A stretch of 64,000 nt of DNA from Prostheceraeus crozeri (taxonomy: Eukaryota; Platyhelminthes; Polycladida; Euryleptidae): assembly GCA_907163375.1 (NCBI GenBank), contig CAJQUW010001817.1, forward strand, positions 39,111 through 103,110, given 5' to 3'. Positions 61,433-64,000 of this stretch are shown here, one piece after another (position 1 is the stretch's first letter; each line of letters starts with the position of its first letter). The translations under genes and the position numbers were made by a program. The notes below the pieces were generated by a model that saw only the letters and a list, made by a program, of their open reading frames with translations, was not told where the DNA came from and did not search any database.

Positions 61433-62640
61433 GGATTCATCAAGAAAAGTAAAGCAAGTTTAAAAACATATTTGATAAGTTTTTCGTCATTCTAAATTCA
61501 TAGCACTAAAAGTTAGATACCATGGTCGGACACTTTTTAAACATCAATTTTCTATACTGTGCATGATAACCTATCCACACAGGGCATTTACATGCATTGA
61601 TATCCTGGTCGGCCTCTCCCCGTAAACTATTGAATGAATTCACATGAATTTCTCAGCACATTCATTTGACATTGTTGCCTCATCCTCGTGCAATTCAAAA
61701 AAATTGAAATCACCCATTTTGAAGGAACGACTTACTCGGCAATTCATTTCATATGAGGAGAGGAAAACCGCTGTTTGTCCTTATACTAAGTACTTAAATT
61801 TCTCAAACTTTTTTGGAAACAATAATTTTCTTTTAAGTAATCTTTTGCACTTTCTAAAAATTAACTAGTCGTTAGCATGTTTTTTTAAATTTCAATTTTT
61901 TTAAAATTTTTAGTTACCTGGAATTTTTTTAGAATTTTTTTAGGAATTTTTTTACCTGGAATTTTTAGTTACGTTAAATTTGACATTTCACCAAATTTTG
62001 GCCAGGAATCCTCTTCGTGAGTGCCATTTGCGATGACAAGCTGTCTAAATGTACTTTGACAACTTACTAAGGAGAATAAGAATTGATTGATAAGACTTAT
62101 TTGTGCATACAAGTCAAAAATGCGAAGTTTTATGGAATATAAAATATTTTACATTAAAAGTCGCCTTCCACTCTGTTTGTAAAATGGAGTTTATGTAGTT
62201 TTAGATATAATCTGATAAATAAAGAAAATAGTCAACTTGTATATCTCAAAGGTTTCAAATGAATGGGAAGATTCACAAAATTGACATTTTAGTTGTATCA
62301 AGCAGCATCTGCAGAAAGCTAAAATTATATTAATGAGCAAAACTGCGAACTGACTGAAGTCATGAATAAGTTGTTCTTCATCTTCTATCTCTCTTCATCT
62401 TTTGTTCCTCAGAATTCTAGTTGCTAATTTACTGCCTTTGAAGAGATTCACTCCAAAATATTGAAAACTTTGAGCAAGAAATGAGCAGTTTTGTGTATTT
62501 CAACAAGTTAGTTAGGCTAAATTAGTTTTATTCTTATAGATGAGCTGGCAAATTGTAACAACAGAAAATACGAAAGAATTATGTGGTAGATACCCGAAGA
62601 TATCAAGGTTGGGCCAAAACCCAACTAAGACCGCGCACAC
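61433..62640. other. No recognised gene
   Basis: Very AT-rich, with long T/A runs around 61870-61980. No coding frame with a domain. Confidence 0.4.
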
Positions 62641-62676
62641 TGAGTTCCGATAGAGAGGACAGAAAACTCGATACTA

Positions 62677-62718
62677 ATGCGATGACCGGTTTCGTGTAAT
62701 GTCTTTATCAAATCGCAT
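62677..62718 (-). ncRNA. Hammerhead-like motif in second PLE
   Basis: Minus strand: ATGCGAT (stem I), TTGATAA in place of CTGANGA, AGACATTACAC, GAAA, the palindrome CCGG, TC, then ATCGCAT, which closes stem I with seven perfect pairs. Stem II does not pair well. The layout equals that in the first PLE's pseudo-LTR. Confidence 0.4.
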
Positions 62719-62759
62719 AAACTGAAGCACAGTACAATCGTTTACAGGCATTAAATACA

Positions 62760-64000
62760 TTAGCGAAAAGTGTTCAACAAGTTACGAAGATTTGAGTGGT
62801 TTGTGTAGCTGCCAATGGTTTTGTAGTTTTTGATTGACTGTTGACAGATACGGACAACTTGCTTGCTGCAGGCGCTATGTGGTAAGACCAAGTGAATAGA
62901 ATTATTGTAGTCACCAAGCTTATTGATTCCGTGCGGTGAAATCGTATTGAGTCGCTTCATCCATCTAGCTTCTTTGGTCTTTCGTTTGGTAGTGTTCACA
63001 CAATACTCCAATGCGGTAAAAGAGAAATGTGCAATGGAACAATGCGTACGGAAATGTTCAGAGACAACAGTAGGATGACAATATAAAATATTATATACAT
63101 GTTCTCTGATACGAGTTGCAAGACATCTCGATGTTTCTCCTACGTACGACTTAAAACAGTTTGTACAGGTAATGAGATAAATTACAGCTACACTATTGCA
63201 ATACAACCTATGTAAAATGGGGTAAGTATGTACAGAAAAGGTAGGTGTAGCGTATTTACAAATATTACAACACTTATGTGGATCACATGGAAAAAAGCCA
63301 GGTTCCCACAAGGAGGGGCTACGGTGAGTAAATGCAAAAAGTTTGCGAATACAATTTCTGATAGCACTGCGTGTATAGCCCTTTTTCATCCAGTTCTTTT
63401 GTACAATCTTTTTGCTCAAACAGAAACGGTAAGTAGAACTGAGAGTTAAAAATCTGTACAATTGAGAATAAATAATACTGGAAAAGATATGTGATGGATG
63501 ATATGAGTCGGTATCTAATAAGTTAAAAGAATCTGTGGGCTTGAAGCCTACACGGTGAAAAATACAATCATTACATCTGTACAGTTCTAAATCTAAAAAT
63601 CTGATACTGTACAAATTAAAAGTCACAGAGACAGAAATATTTACATCGAGGCTATTTACAGAATTTACAAAGGTAAGTAGGTCCGCTTCCGAATGATTCC
63701 ACACTCCAAAAATATCATCAATGAAGCGGATCCATAAGCATGGAATTTTTGAGAACTTAATGATCTGCTCCTCCCATTGTCCAAGATAAATGTTGGCATA
63801 GGAACCACCAAAGGCGCAGCCCATGGCGGTCCCGTGGACTTGTAAAAATCTTTCACCATGAAAAGTAAAGTCATTGGATGATAGTAACAAACGTAGCATT
63901 GACAATATCGTGAGATCAGGACGGCGTACATCAGGAAAATTCAAAAAAGCTTGAGCACATGCTTTAACACCTTCGTTTGTTGGAATAGCTATAGATGAGC
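62760..64000 (-). CDS. PLE reverse transcriptase with GIY-YIG, partial
   Basis: The frame is open to the window edge. RT motif B (GTAMGCAFGGSYANIYLG), motif C (RFIDDIFGVW), thumb (FLDLELYRC) and YSQLYRFLTLSS are followed by a Cys cluster (CDPHKCCNIC) and the GIY-YIG domain: VIYLITCTNCFKSYVGETSR, RIREHVYN and the conserved ARWMKRLNT end. Upstream RT motifs lie outside the window. The frame in view is intact. It differs clearly from the 29.9-kb PLE, so it is another family. Fresh copies of both suggest PLE activity in this genome. Confidence 0.88.
   Translation of the reverse strand, partial: SSIAIPTNEGVKACAQAFLNFPDVRRPDLTILSMLRLLLSSNDFTFHGERFLQVHGTAMGCAFGGSYANIYLGQWEEQIIKFSKIPCLWIRFIDDIFGVWNHSEADLLTFVNSVNSLDVNISVSVTFNLYSIRFLDLELYRCNDCIFHRVGFKPTDSFNLLDTDSYHPSHIFSSIIYSQLYRFLTLSSTYRFCLSKKIVQKNWMKKGYTRSAIRNCIRKLFAFTHRSPSLWEPGFFPCDPHKCCNICKYATPTFSVHTYPILHRLYCNSVAVIYLITCTNCFKSYVGETSRCLATRIREHVYNILYCHPTVVSEHFRTHCSIAHFSFTALEYCVNTTKRKTKEARWMKRLNTISPHGINKLGDYNNSIHLVLPHSACSKQVVRICQQSIKNYKTIGSYTNHSNLRNLLNTFR

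Overview
The window looks like AT-rich genomic DNA of an invertebrate metazoan. It has isolated coding blocks with canonical splice signals, tRNA-derived SINEs, APE-type LINEs, Penelope-like elements (PLEs) with GIY-YIG endonucleases, Tc1/mariner transposons, foldback MITEs, GA/TA microsatellites and one complete Polinton. I cannot name the species from sequence alone. Host genes are sparse: one apparently single-exon MFS transporter (14349-15743) and two candidate exons (9238-9618, 59741-59855). Most of the rest is nested transposons.

Layout. 1-14.3 kb: low coding density, with a 29-bp perfect hairpin, a LINE tail, a foldback MITE, a PLE endonuclease fragment, a candidate host exon, and two SINE copies (inverted to each other) whose body matches the hammerhead ribozyme core. 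14.3-18.2 kb: MFS gene followed directly by a decayed LINE reverse transcriptase split by a 991-bp TIR element. 19-29 kb: a MITE family, a 1-kb GAGT/GAGA satellite and a dismembered LINE (PHD finger and zinc-knuckle ORF1, APE endonuclease, reverse transcriptase). 29.3-33.9 kb: a full-length PLE flanked by 548-bp direct repeats (pseudo-LTRs). 34.3-41.8 kb: a LINE interrupted by a 4.47-kb DNA transposon (4-bp CCTT duplication), itself interrupted by a Tc1 element (TA duplication). 42.0-42.5 kb: a 124-bp tandem repeat.

The main object is a 16.2-kb Polinton/Maverick (adintovirus-like) at 42893-59099. It has about 465-bp terminal inverted repeats beginning AG and a perfect 6-bp target duplication (ACCGCG). 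It carries a protein-primed family B DNA polymerase, an integrase, an adenain-type protease, a packaging ATPase, a double-jelly-roll major capsid (hexon-like) protein, a penton-like minor capsid protein, small membrane-active virion-type proteins and several accessory genes, all with open frames. Unusual points: (i) the integrase is fused in frame behind a parvovirus-VP1-type phospholipase A2 domain, with a consensus adenain site in the linker; (ii) there is a second, membrane-anchored P-loop ATPase; (iii) a coiled-coil protein starts with a phage tail-fibre-type motif; (iv) nearly every ORF starts directly on an AT tract of the form TTTAAAAATG, suggesting an element-specific promoter; (v) one protein carries adjacent PSAP and YPSL late-domain-like motifs; (vi) gene 3' ends are duplicated in the intergenic spacers. 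Together these suggest an element with a virion phase as well as a transposon phase.

59.1-64 kb: host-like DNA with a candidate exon, a broken mariner transposase and the 3' half of a second PLE running off the window.
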